Position numbers and translations under genes: made by a program
Notes under the pieces: generated by a model
Seen by the model: the letters and a program-made list of their open reading frames with translations, nothing else
Database searches by the model: none
What the model was told of the DNA's origin: nothing
From: Ichthyophis bannanicus
Taxonomy: Eukaryota > Chordata > Amphibia > Gymnophiona > Ichthyophiidae
Reading direction: 5' to 3'
NCBI GenBank assembly: GCA_033557465.1
Contig: CM066033.1
Span: forward strand, 18,787,080-18,851,079
DNA: 64,000 nucleotides
Shown here: piece by piece, positions 40,653 to 51,599 of the stretch
Position numbering within the stretch: the first letter of the stretch is position 1
Layout of the letters: every line of letters begins with the position of its first letter

Positions 40653-41246
40653 AACCCCACTCCCAGGCCTGGTGCAAGGATTAGAGGTGCCCTGGGAGAT
40701 CCTCAATCCTGCCGCCCCCATTATCACCACTGCCAGCCTGCTCTGGGACCTGCAACAATGCTATTGAAACTGCAATGCAGTGTACCTGATCTCTCCAGCA
40801 GCGTTGCAGTTCCTGCTGCTTCTGCAGCCTCCAGTGCAGACTTGGATTTATACGGGGGCCTGTCCAAAACGGAAGCCTTCATTGGCGGGGGCAGATGTGG
40901 CAGGTCAGAGGGTAGGAACGGCAATATCACATTGGAGAGTTCAGGTAAGTGCTGTTGCAGTTTCCATACCACTGATGCTGCTGCTGGCCCTGGTGAAGGA
41001 TTACAGCAGAGGCAATGGGGGGAGAGGGGTCCTGGGAATATAAACACTCTAGCAACAGCCAGGTTCACCTACTGGGTCCTGCTGACTCTGCCCTTTCCCC
41101 CTCAGGCATGTTACATTGAACAGAGCTGAAGGAGTATAGGTAGGTCTGCCTATTATCTGCAGGTCTTCTGGGAGCTCGGCTGTGCTGAGGGGATATGTTG
41201 GTGTCTCTTCAGACCTTCCTGGGAGACCTGCTGTTTCCTGTTCCAG
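40653..41246. other. Non-coding sequence between A2 and the ferritin pseudogene
   Basis: I see no gene. A word around 'CAGGCATGTTACATTGA' at about 41104-41120 duplicates the splice junction of ferritin exon 2 (41244-41260). Ferritin exon 1 is not visible here. Confidence 0.5.
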
Positions 41247-42457
41247 GCATGTTACATTGACCAGGATGATGTGGCCCTGGCTAAGTTCTCCAAGTTCTTT
41301 CAGCCGCAGTCTGAGGAGAAGCGGGAGTAGTCGGAGCGCTTACTGACATTCCAGAACAAGCATGGAGGACGTGTGGTTCTGCAGGATGTGAAGGTAATAG
41401 GAGAGTGGTGGCTGGCTGGAACTGTACCTTAGGCTTGTCTTGCAGGGTCAGAGGGTAAAGTTAGGCAGATGGAAGGTAACCAGTGCCTCTGGTCTGTCTC
41501 TCCTAATTCTAAGAATGTGAACCATTGCTTGTCTGGTTATGGAATCTGCTGCCTGATACAATAGCTTAGCTGTTGTAATATTAAAAAAAATAATCTCTAT
41601 GGCCATCAAACCTGTCATATGGTGCTGTTCCTTGTATTCCTAGACTAAGTCCTTTAATTTTCAACTAGAGAATTTACAGGCCCAGGTTTACCCCACACAA
41701 TAGCTTATGTTTGGTGGTCCCAGCCTAGCAATTTGCAGGCAGTTTCCTGGTACTGCTGCTCACTGGACACCCTGTATCTTTTGTTGCAGAAGCCAGAATC
41801 TGATGAGTTGGAATTGGAGCCAGGCCATGGAGTATTCCCTAAAACAGGAGAAGACTGTGAATCAAGCTCTGCTGGACCTGCACAAGACTGCCACAGACCA
41901 TGCTGATCCCCATGTACGTATGGACCACTTCTGGAAGGGTGGGGGTAGAATTAACTGGAGGAATATCTTTTGGTGGTAATACCCAAAAAGCAACTCAAGA
42001 TGGTATAAGCGCATGTCACATGCAGCTGCCTGTACAGGTCTGACCAATCACATAGCAGCTAGATGTGGGATGGACACTACATCTTAATTGCTTATATAGT
42101 GGATCTGTTGTGCTTTAGGCGTTGCCACTCGATGAGATCATCTATGAGCATCATAGGTTGATCTGAAACACTTCTGTGCAGCTTCTCTATTACAGGAACA
42201 GTATACCTGGGCATTGGTAGCTTCCCTACTCCAGAGCTGTAGGGGTGATGGGGAACTCAGTTACAGTGTCCTCTGCTATTCTAAGCAATGTCTTCTGGTT
42301 TATTTCTGGACAGATGTGTGATTTTCTGGAGGAAGAGGTGAAGCTCATCAAGATGCTGGGTGACCACCTGACCAATCTGAAGATGCTTAATGCTGCAGAA
42401 GTGGGCATGGGAGAGTATCTTTCTGACAAACTGACCCTGGGTGAGGACATCAGCTAG
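41247..42457 (+). pseudogene. Ferritin subunit pseudogene, exons 2-4 with introns
   Basis: Ferritin forms the iron-storage shell. Exon 2 (41247-41393, 147 bp, the usual size) reads 'DQDDVALAKFSKFF' and 'NKHGGRVVLQDVK', with an in-frame TAG at 41328-41330. Exon 3 (41790-41913) is 124 bp against the usual 126, which shifts the frame; it retains 'AMEYSLKQEKTVNQALLDLHK'. Exon 4 (42314-42457) reads '[23 protein letters not shown]' and '[14 protein letters not shown]' to a TAG stop. Introns sit at the conserved positions with GT/AG ends, so this is a duplicated gene, not a processed copy. Exon 1 and the iron-response element are missing. Heavy or amphibian middle chain is likely. Confidence 0.9.
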
Positions 42458-45400
42458 ACATTAGGAGGGGAGTTAATCCCCCATTGAGCTGCACTCCCCT
42501 TTCTCATGAGGGTAAGTCTTCTATTAGAGTGTAAAGGTTTTTGTGACTAGAGAATTTAAAGCATAAATGGTCTCTAATACTGGCTCCTTCTCTGAAGGGA
42601 AGGGGGGAGCAGGGCTTCCTGCCTTATTTCTTGCTATAGATCAGAAGCACCTCTCCTAAGGAGGGGTTCTTTATTTAGGTTGGTTTTGCTTTGCTTCAGT
42701 ACTTTATTGCTGAAGGTTCAGGTGGATAGAATTTATCTATGCATGCTTTGTGCGTGCATAACCACGTGCAAACACGCCTATACTTCCCCTGGCATAAAGA
42801 GGGGGAGACAGCAGCTGTCTGCTCACAGGGACCCCATATCCCACAGGCAGGAGAGGAAGGGCAGAAGCCATGATAGCAAAGTGCACAGCTGTCTGCCCGT
42901 GGGGAGCCCATATCTCAGGCAGAGGACGGCAGTTCTGGACCTATTTGCAGCTGGAAAAAGGTTAGAAGCAGGGAGAAGGTGACCCTGTTTTAGAGGCAGG
43001 GGGCTTGTGAAGAGAAGAGAGATTCTAGTAAGGGAAACAAAATAGGAAAGTTGGAGCTATGCTGTTCCCTAAACAGTCTCCTTCCCTCTGCCCTACAGGG
43101 AACAAAGTTCAAGCTTTTCCTGTGCAATTCTAATGAAGATTTGCTGCCACTTCTGTACATAACAAGCTCTTCTGCTGCAGTCTAGTCCAGCTTGTTCTGT
43201 TCAGTCGTAAACCTGCTGTGGGGTAGTTTACAGTTTGGCCTGCCTTTACCAAAAGGGCTTATGCTATGGGGGCAGCTGAGGTCATGGGAGATCAGGCAAG
43301 TTGCCTAATGTCAAAAGTAGTGTTTGTACCATGCTTCTGAGTCCATTGCTCTAAGCTCTGCCGCTCCTTTTACTGGCTGGGAAGAGCAGTAATGCTTTAA
43401 GGGCTAAGTGAATCATCCTTGTTTTGCAGTGGGAGGGTTGCTGCTACAGTACTTGTTCTGAGTGTTGGGGTTGGTTGGGTATGGCAGGTTTGCTATGGAG
43501 GCTGAGCTACTCCTTGTAGGGTTCTTACTTCACATCCTACCCAGCAGTGCAAGATGTTTCTCAATTACCAGCAAGAGATTTTGTCTTTGTATGGTGAGTG
43601 GTAAGGGGAGGAAAGATCTATTTCATCCAGCCAGTTGCCTGAAAAATTTACCTTCAGTCAACAGAATAGTTCATTTTACGTCAAACACTTGTGTTTTTTG
43701 TTGCCAACCCGTGAATTCAAATGCACATGACTGCTGTTTTCTATACATAAGAAACTCTTCATTACCTGTGTAAATCACTCCACCAACTCCAGTATTCTCC
43801 CTGGTAGGGGTCCCTTTAATGTGTCATATGCCCTACATGTGGCAGATCTCATCTCTTACTTTGTCACACCTCCGGTTTGGATTATATCCTTGCTCCTCCT
43901 TCCCATACCTCAGTGCATCCTCCCTATTTCCACCTGCCCTACAGTGTTTTTAGTGCTTGTAGTCCAGACCAGCAGCAGCTCATCACTACACTGTACAGGT
44001 GCTGCTCAATCACCTACATGCCTATAGCCAGCAATCAATCTGCCAGGCTGCTGTTCCTGCTAGGTCGCAGCCTCCAAGCTGAGAGATGGGAGCACAAGCA
44101 CTTGCTCAGATCTGACTGGAGGCTACTTCACCTGAAAAAGATCTAATGGCCAAATGTATGTCAGCTGGAAAGATGGCTAAACCTAAAATGTGTTTGGTTT
44201 TTTTTTGGGTGGGAGAGGAGATAAATTACATTAGAAATAGACAGGTTACACTCGCTGATAAACAAGAGGATTGGAAGACTGCAGATAGCAATTTTTCAGA
44301 GACTAAAACCTAACAGATGTGCTGGGTAGGATTCAGCCAATAAGGAGACACTGGGTAGCTCTAGCCTTAGAAAAGAATGGTGGGGGGGGGGGGGGGCGAG
44401 CTGGTGGATCTTCTGCATGGGCGGGGAATGGAAGAATCCAGCAAAACTGCTCTAATGCATGTTTATGGGAGAAGCAATTTCCACAGCTGTAGTCTATATA
44501 TACTGGCTCATGGTCATAGTGATAAAGGACTGGACCTTGCACACTGCTCCACAATCAGACACATGGAGAGGGGTTGGAAATAATTCCATGAACCATGTGC
44601 TGGATGCTCGCCCTAATTATTTGAAAATTGGCAGCTGAATGCAGATAGGGACTGTAAGAGCCCAACCCCTCCCTTTGCCTATCTCTGTACCTAACAGTAT
44701 CCAACGACTCACACACTTGCATCCCACCTACCCACACAACTATCTACCCAAACTGTGGGTGGTATGTGGGTTGGGGGTCTTGTGGTGGTGATTCTGGTGC
44801 ACGTCCCCAATTAGGGAAACCTATCTAAGACTCCCCAGCTAAATAATCTGAGGTAAACTGAAGTTAGAAACTACCTCTAACACCTGAACAAAACCCAGTG
44901 CAAGGAGATGAAGTAAACTGCTTTTAAGTGTAGTGCATGTGATTTTGCTCTGTAAGTAATGCATATGCTTATTTTTAGCATACTTTCCATGAAAGCATAT
45001 GTTAATGGACCCTGAAAATGCCCTTTAAAAGGTGTCTTCAGTGTATGCAGATCTATATCTCGCATATTCATTGTAGAGGTCCTGAAGACCTGACTGGCCT
45101 AGGTGTGCTCTTAAGGGCTGGATTGAGAACCAATGTATTAGACTACCAAGGAGCCCTCATATAAGTGTGAAGATGGTCGGGGTGTTCTTTAATCCTCCCT
45201 CACCCAAAGACACCATTGAAGGGGAGTCCTTTGTACTTTTTCCTAGTAGGTTTTCTTAATCAGGCAGGGGAACGTCCCTATTTTTGAGAAGCTGGCGGGA
45301 GGAAAGTAGGCTCTGAGGGGGGGTTCTTGATCTGGGAATAGTATCAGGTAAGGGAGATAGAATCAGCAGGTCAATAAGGCTGATTGCGGCTTGAGAGGTT

Positions 45401-46020
45401 TGGTTTTTGAGTGTGGATAGCTGCCATGGTCCCAGACTACTGATAGCAGAGCTGTATTTAACTGTATCCACTGCATGCTAGTTATCACTGGCAGCCATGT
45501 CTTATCTCTACTCCGATCCACACTTGGTGCAGGTTTTTCAGCGCAGTGCTGCTTTTAGTGTGTGCTGTTAGCGTGGTAAAACCTACTCTAAGCATTTAAA
45601 ACACTTAACTATGCCCCCTCATGTTCTTACAATCGGAGCTGGATAAACAAAGGTAGAGTGATGCACGGACGCCAACAAAAGTACAGATGAAGTTAAAAGG
45701 TTCTCTCTCTAGAGCTGTTTTTACTAAATTTCTGTCTGAAGCCATAGATCCATCTAGTAAGAGGACTGCTAATTGTCTGTTTGCAGACCACCTATTCCTC
45801 ATGGGGGCTTCACGCAATTTGAAAATTGAGAGCAGTCTGTAGAGATGTTCCAGCTCTTGCACTGGCCCAGAGCAGATAGGGTGAAGACTTTCTCTTACCA
45901 GGCTTGGCAATATAGCATGAGGATAAAATCAGAATAACCTTAACTGTTTCTTATACCTCAACAAATTGGGGTGACCTGCACAGAGCAGTAGGCAAACCTA
46001 CTTCTGTAACCTTACTAGGC
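42458..46020. other. Non-coding sequence, no gene recognised
   Basis: About 3.5 kb without a supported gene or a repeat I can name. It includes a G-run at about 44381-44398. Short ORFs here have no recognisable motifs. Confidence 0.4.
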
Positions 46021-46069
46021 AGACTAGATGGACCATACTGATCTTTATCTGCTGTACTATGTTACTATG
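46021..46069 (+). mobile_element. CR1 3' end, solo
   Basis: 'AGACTAGATGGACCATACTG' followed by 'TACTATGTTACTATG' is the terminal sequence of a CR1-type LINE, comparable to 14770-14820. Upstream extent is unclear. Confidence 0.55.
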
Positions 46070-46226
46070 ATGTCATAATGGAACATTCCTCCAATTCATG
46101 AGAGGCAAACTCGCCAGTGAAGTCACAATGGCTAGATTCCATATCCTACTGAGCTCATTCTTATTAGATTAGATGAGACACAACTGCTGGAACATTTGTA
46201 AATTTGTGCATTTAAAGATAATTCAG

Positions 46227-47715
46227 GGATCATTTTTTTCATGCTCACCCAGGCGCAGAAACAGGAGATTTGCTCCAGCTTGGCAGCAACGGCCGAGGAG
46301 AGTTTTTCGCTGCCTTCAGACTCTGAGATCTTTGTCTCCTGTGGAGAGAGCGCCACCGCAGTGCCCTGCTGCTCTGAGCCTGATCCCGGTAGTTTCGGCA
46401 CCTCCTCCCTTGGCGGAGGGGAAAGTAGAGGGGAGAGTGCTCTGGTTTCAGCTCAGTTGTCCCCCGGGGTTGCCAGGGAGGATTCAGGAGCACCGCAGCA
46501 GAGAAAGGCTTTGATGGTTCCTTCCTTGTTTGGCAGGTGAAGGTATTTCCCCTCAGTCTTCTACCATGTTGACCTCTACTCCTGTGCCTGTTTCTCTTAT
46601 TAGACCCAAAGTCTTCACACTGGAGGTAATTTGGGAGGCACTTGTTTCTCTCTCAGAAGCAGTGCATAGTCAGACCATGGCCCTTTCCTCCAGGATTCAA
46701 GAAAACTCAACCAGGATCGATTCTGTTGTGACTGCTAGTGAACATATTAAATTGCAAGTAGAAGCTCATGGAAGTCAGTTGGTAACATTGTTAGATTCTA
46801 CTACAGCTTTGCTCAAGGATAATGTGGCTCTTCGGTATAAAATGGAGGTTTTGGAAAATGCTGCCAGAGCTGTGAACCTGAGGGGTCTTGAATTTCCCCA
46901 AGATGAGGGGTGTTACGGCCCTGGATATGTTTAAGAGATACCTGTAAGAGAGATTGAAAATGCCACCAGATTTAATTCCACCTTTGACAAAGGTTTACTA
47001 TCTTCCACAAGGAAAGAAAGAACCAGTGACTTCTGGAGAAGATTCTAATATAGAAGTTTTAAATATGTCTGAGTTACTTGAAGATTCTGGTGGTGGGACG
47101 TGTGTTCCATCTACATTATTGGTCTCATGTGCATTAGTTACTGATAAAGAATGGTTGCTGAAGATGTTCTTTGAAAGACCACAAAAAGTCTCCAATCTTT
47201 TTTTTTTTATCTCTGTTTCCTGATATAGCTAAGGAGACACAGACGTGGAGGAAACTATTTATTTCTTTTACATAAACCTGGGGTTATGCAGATTGGGGGA
47301 TCCTTTGTCCTAAGATTTTCTTGTAAATGCTTTTGTGTTATATAAATCTTTGAGATGTTTTCTTTCAACCTGCTGATCTTGCTACTTTTATTAATACCAA
47401 GTTATTGATGGATAAGTGTCAGAGTAATATTGTTAATATCTCTCCTGTTATATAGCCTGTGTTCTCAGGGTCCATCTTGAATTCTTGAAGCTATTGAATT
47501 TAGGTTATTTTTCTTTAAGCTGCCTGAGGTTCTCCTGCCTTGGGTATGTTGTGTCTCTCTACTCGTATGTTGTGTCTCTCTACTCCTCAACATGTGGACT
47601 ACAAGAGATCATTTTGGATTTTTTCCTTTTACTAATTGATGCTTGTGTAATTCTCCTATGTATTTCTTTTCTTTCAAGTTTTGTCTTGATGATTGCATAT
47701 AAATTAAATATTAAA
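46227..47715 (+). mobile_element. ORF1-only 'half-L1' element, copy 2
   Basis: Flanked by imperfect 15-bp repeats (TTAAAGATAATTCAG at 46212-46226, TTAAAGATTATTTAG at 47716-47730). It carries an ORF1-like region and an AT-rich 3' end, and no ORF2. It is the same family as 11343-12936 and 5' truncated relative to it. Confidence 0.75.
46241..47223 (+). pseudogene. Half-L1 ORF1 protein, broken
   Basis: Three frames carry, in order, 'LTQAQKQEICSSL' (like 'LTEMQKREIRAG' in copy 1), the coiled coil 'FTLEVIWEALVSLSEAVHSQ', and the core 'LPQGKKEP' and 'VTDKEWLLKMFFERPQK'. Stops at about 46540 and 46932 interrupt it. Confidence 0.7.
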
Positions 47716-47730
47716 TTAAAGATTATTTAG

Positions 47731-48713
47731 TATCCCTATCACTATTGGTGTTTTTGTTTCTTGGTCCACACTACCAAGGAGCTAGGGAAGCCAAACTTTT
47801 TATAAATCTTCATACAGCAGGAACTACCCATTTCTAAGGCTTCCTGAGTGAACCCCTAAGTTGGTTATATGGCACTGGACGAGCTGGGTATGGTGTCAGA
47901 ACATGGAGTCCTATTAATAGTATTGGGCATTGGATAATTTGTTAATGATAAATTGTGTGACAATTGTACAGATTTTGGTGCTTCTAATATTAAGAGGTAC
48001 ATTTTGAAGAGCTGAGCTATCTGTCATATGGATTAATATATAGAGAAAACCTTTACAAAAGAAGGTTTGATCCTGTGTAAAGCAGTTAAATAAAAAGAGA
48101 AACAGGGAAAATAAGGTGATAATTTTCTGATGGACTAACTCCATTTGTAGAGTAGCTTTAACACAACAAATGTATTAATTCCTCCTCTATTTTGGTATCA
48201 ACAATATTCCATAGATTGGCTGGGTGGGAGAGAGGATAGAGGGATGGATGGCTGATCAGAGGATGACCAGGCTCTGTAGAGCACTGATTTTGTCTTCGGC
48301 CATGCTGTTGATTTGCAGCTTACAAGGGAAAGTTGTTTTCCTTGTGGAGTGTTGGCGCCATCTCCTGGTCATATAACAACTTGCACTCTGTTTCCTAATG
48401 GTACTGACTTCATTGGAAGTTGCTCACTTGGATTTCCCTTCTATTGCTAGTTAGCATTTTTTTTAAAGTGAGGTCACGTATATATAATGTCTCCTGTTCC
48501 TGGTTTTATAGTGTTGGGTTGATGGTTCTGTGTACTATGCACAGCTATGGTTATCAGTGCATTCTCTTATTTTTAAAAAGTTTAAATTAAAAAAAAATGA
48601 AGTAACCATAAAGTCTAGAGTAAGAAGCAAGTTCCAATATTGCAGGTAGGCTGTAGCTCCCAGCCTGTTATTCCTCTAACTAGATCTGACACTGCACGAT
48701 CAGAGCAAGATGC
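47731..48713. other. Non-coding AT-rich sequence
   Basis: I see no gene or nameable repeat before the A1 element. Confidence 0.4.
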
Positions 48714-49651
48714 ATATTGTGATAAGGAAGCTTATCTTTAGCTCAGGTAGGAGCTATAGAAAAGATGATGTGACTCTGAACAAGCAACCTGTCAGTTCTG
48801 GTAGAAGCAAGAAAACAGAGTTTTCACATAAAAGACTACCAGTCCCAGAATGCACCAGGTTTCCAGCAGCCATGAGAGGGGCTGAAGTGAGAAAATGTGT
48901 GTGCAATCAAGAGAGCTATGAGGTAATCCCTAAGCACTCATCTCAAAGGGCAGGACCTGATTCAACACAGCTGCGCTATGTTAGGGAGGAGCACACATTA
49001 GGAAAGAATAAGAATAGAGCTTATTCTTCAGATAACAGCTACAGAGGGAGATACAGCAACGGCTACAAGCTCAAGCACCAGCATCACCTGGAGAAACAGA
49101 AGCCAAGCCAAGCGGATAGAGAGAGAAGGAAACTCTCTGGAAGGAAGAGAAGAAAGCCCATTGGATGGTCTGGGAGATTCCAAGGCAGTACCCATACTGG
49201 GAGGTATTCCAAGTGCCAGCAGAGTCCATTGGACTGGATTCAGCCAGAGGAATGGAATGGCAGAGATAGGAATCACCAGTGGCTACCTGGAAGAGAGAAG
49301 ACTGCACATGGAAGGGACTTTCAGACCAAGGCCAGAAGGTATGTGAGAGGAGATCCAGTGTCCAGGGATCAAGATTGGAAGGCTGGACATCAGAATTGGA
49401 TTACATACTGGCCAGGCTTTACAGAGAGGAATTATGATGGCAGGAGAGGCTCAGGTATGAACACTGATCCAGACTCTATCTATAATAGAGAATGGCAGCA
49501 AGGGAATAAGCATTCTCATGATAGTGCCTTAATGAAAGACTCGTCTGTGCCAATGTATGATAGTGACCCTATGCTGATTGATGAAGGGGGAGATACAGCA
49601 GATGAAAGTACAGTTTACATGGACTGTTCTCTATCTAAATGCTATTGCTAG
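48710..49651 (+). CDS. LTR-encoded basic ORF, A1 5' LTR copy
   Basis: A 313-codon frame, the last roughly 300 codons identical but for two or three residues to residues 781-1090 of the A1 polyprotein. Composition is Arg/Lys/Ser/Gln-rich with tryptophans in 'PLDWIQPEEW' and 'NWITYWPGFTER', and an acidic C-terminus 'DEGGDTADESTVYMDCS'. The ATG at 48710 lies in flanking DNA, so it is not an authentic start. No domain recognised. Confidence 0.65.
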   Translation: MHIVIRKLIFSSGRSYRKDDVTLNKQPVSSGRSKKTEFSHKRLPVPECTRFPAAMRGAEVRKCVCNQESYEVIPKHSSQRAGPDSTQLRYVREEHTLGKNKNRAYSSDNSYRGRYSNGYKLKHQHHLEKQKPSQADRERRKLSGRKRRKPIGWSGRFQGSTHTGRYSKCQQSPLDWIQPEEWNGRDRNHQWLPGREKTAHGRDFQTKARRYVRGDPVSRDQDWKAGHQNWITYWPGFTERNYDGRRGSGMNTDPDSIYNREWQQGNKHSHDSALMKDSSVPMYDSDPMLIDEGGDTADESTVYMDCSLSKCYC

Positions 49652-50251
49652 CTTTCTGTGAGCAAACACATCAGCCATCACAAAGAAACCTAACTTTGTT
49701 CTTTATTTCCACTGCAAACAGCTCTTAAAGCAGGATTTGGGTTCACACAGTAGCAGCCAGCCAGCTAAAGGCTTCCAGCTGGTCAATTGATAGTAATTAA
49801 AGCTGCACCTGATTGTGTGTGTGAGCAAGGGAAAATCACTGCTGGATCTGAGTGAAAAATAAGCAGAAGTTAACCTAACCAGCAAAGTTTATTCTTTTCT
49901 TTGTGCCTTTGTATTTGGTAATTATTTGCTAAGAAAACATTAGCTAATTGCCTGACAAGCTGAAGGTTGTTTTCTGATTTTGCTTTGTGACTTTTTGTTA
50001 TCCATTTAAACACTGCAAGCAAGTAACCTCATTTATATTGCTATCAAGCATACATGTGCTGGGTGAATTAAACCCCATCAATAAAAGAAGTATTTTATTG
50101 ATCTTACCACTTGGTTTCACAACTCAAATTATTGTCATCAGCTGTGTTTGGGAGTGAATGAACTACAATACCCACAATACCTTGCAAGAATCATATGAAT
50201 ATATGCATCGTCAAGATTGTGTAAGTTCTCACCCTAGGCAGCCGTCTGACA
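48718..50251 (+). repeat. A1 5' LTR
   Basis: TGTGATAAGG to TGACA, 1534 bp. AATAAA lies at 50080-50085. It carries the LTR ORF (to 49651), with a one-base insertion near 48740 relative to the 3' LTR. Confidence 0.95.
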
Positions 50252-50253
50252 AA

Positions 50254-50274
50254 TGGCGTAGTTTTTCGGATTGC
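50254..50274 (+). promoter_or_regulatory. A1 primer-binding site
   Basis: TGGCGTAGTTTTTCGGAT lies two bases after the 5' LTR. Nine bases match the complement of the tRNA-Ser 3' end. The wider 18-mer is identical in B. Confidence 0.75.
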
Positions 50275-50442
50275 TCTTGCACCAAGAGGATTTACTTGTT
50301 GTGGATTACAAATAAAAGTCAAGTTTAAAGCTGTAAGAAGATTTCTTTCCCTCATCTGCACTTTGGAAGAAAAGTGGTTGTTCCAGGAAGCTGTCCCAGA
50401 GGAAAAGACCCTGTGCAAAGCTGGATTCATCACTGAGACAAG

Positions 50443-50577
50443 GTAATATGTACCTGGGCATGTCTAGTGGTGGATGTGTGTAAGCACAGGGGGTAATTGG
50501 AAAAAAAAAATTTGAAATAAACACACCTGGTTGGAAGGTGCTGCTCTTTGGTTTTTTTTTTTCTCTATTTCTTGCAG
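50443..50577 (+). other. A1 leader intron (predicted)
   Basis: Donor 'ACAAG|GTAATA' and acceptor 'TATTTCTTGCAG|G' with a pyrimidine tract; 135 bases, ending eight bases before the gag ATG. Confidence 0.6.
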
Positions 50578-50585
50578 GGGTCAAG

Positions 50586-51599
50586 ATGGATCCGAGGGAG
50601 ATGGCTCAGTGGATGGCAGCCCAATTTAGCAAGCAGCAGGAGCTATCACAGCAGGCCCAGGACACTGCTATGAAGGCCTTAATGGAACAGCAGAAACCAG
50701 TGCTTGATCTGGTGCAAGCTCTAGTTCAGCTGCAGAGCCAAAGTGGAACAGATGCAAGACCAGCAGTTAGTACTGGTACACCACATGTGGACAGTGTGGG
50801 ATTCAATCAAGGGATTGGGGCATTTAATTTTGGGAAATTAACTCCAGATGATAATGTTGATGATTTTCTTAAGTCTTTTGAAAGAGTGGCACAGGCTCTA
50901 GCATGGCCAGAGACCCAGTGGGCAGTAAGGCTGGCAGCCTCATTAACTGGTGAGGCACTAGCAGCTTACAGAGCAATGCCAGCAGCCCAGGCTTTGAATT
51001 ATAAGGATGTAAAGGCAGCTATTAGAGATCGCCTAGGGTTGTCAATTTCAGAGTATAGGCGAATGTTTAGAGCTGTTACATTGAAAGTGGGTGAGACACC
51101 CAGGGCTCTGAGTCAGAGAATTAGAAGTCTAGCTGTAAAATGGTTAGAGCCTGAGCAAAAGACAGTAGAAATGTTATTAGATATTATAATGCTGGAACAA
51201 TTTATGCTTGGGGTACCTAAAGATTTGAATGTTTTTCTTATACAGCAAAATTGCCAAAATCTTGGAGAGGCAACCATGCTAGCAGAGAGATTCTTGGAAG
51301 CCACGCAGGCTTGCCATAGAATGGGTGGCCCTCTAAAGATGGATGCTGAGGCTAGATGTGCTGTATCAGAAAAGGGAATAATTAAGAATGTTTCTAGAAA
51401 TGAATGTACTGTATCAAACCAGATGACACAGTGGAATAGAAAGAAATGTTTCAAGTGTGGAAAAGTGGGACACTTAGAGAAGAGATGCCAGACACACACT
51501 AGTTTAATGGGTCTGGATTTAAAACAGCCCAAGGAAGGATTTCTTTTGATGGTTGATGTGCAGGGAATTACCACAAATGCATTATTGGACTCTGGGTAA
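50586..51599 (+). CDS. A1 Gag and start of protease
   Basis: Gag begins at ATG 50586 ('MDPREMAQWM'), just after the predicted acceptor; an upstream in-frame ATG at 50538 lies inside the intron. It has a coiled N-terminus, a helical capsid-like region ('DNVDDFLKSFERVAQALAWPE', 'EQFMLGVPKDLNVFL') and zinc knuckle 'CFKCGKVGHLEKRC'. The frame reaches the protease active site 'ALLDSG' and stops at TAA 51597-51599, where A2 and B have Ala. This is a nonsense mutation at the active-site loop rather than a gag-pol boundary. Confidence 0.92.
   Translation: MDPREMAQWMAAQFSKQQELSQQAQDTAMKALMEQQKPVLDLVQALVQLQSQSGTDARPAVSTGTPHVDSVGFNQGIGAFNFGKLTPDDNVDDFLKSFERVAQALAWPETQWAVRLAASLTGEALAAYRAMPAAQALNYKDVKAAIRDRLGLSISEYRRMFRAVTLKVGETPRALSQRIRSLAVKWLEPEQKTVEMLLDIIMLEQFMLGVPKDLNVFLIQQNCQNLGEATMLAERFLEATQACHRMGGPLKMDAEARCAVSEKGIIKNVSRNECTVSNQMTQWNRKKCFKCGKVGHLEKRCQTHTSLMGLDLKQPKEGFLLMVDVQGITTNALLDSG

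Noticed and set aside
41247..42457. Functional ferritin gene
   Set aside because: In-frame stop in exon 2, a two-base loss in exon 3 and no exon 1.
42458..46020. Small ORFs after the ferritin pseudogene as exons
   Set aside because: No recognisable motifs, conserved splice pattern or similarity to other sequence in the window.
48710..49651. LTR ORF as an envelope gene
   Set aside because: There is no signal peptide, transmembrane helix or cleavage motif, and the composition is basic and hydrophilic.
51597..51599. TAA between Gag and Pol of A1 as a programmed readthrough stop
   Set aside because: It lies inside the protease active-site motif, not at a domain boundary, and A2 and B have a sense codon there. 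A nonsense mutation is more likely.
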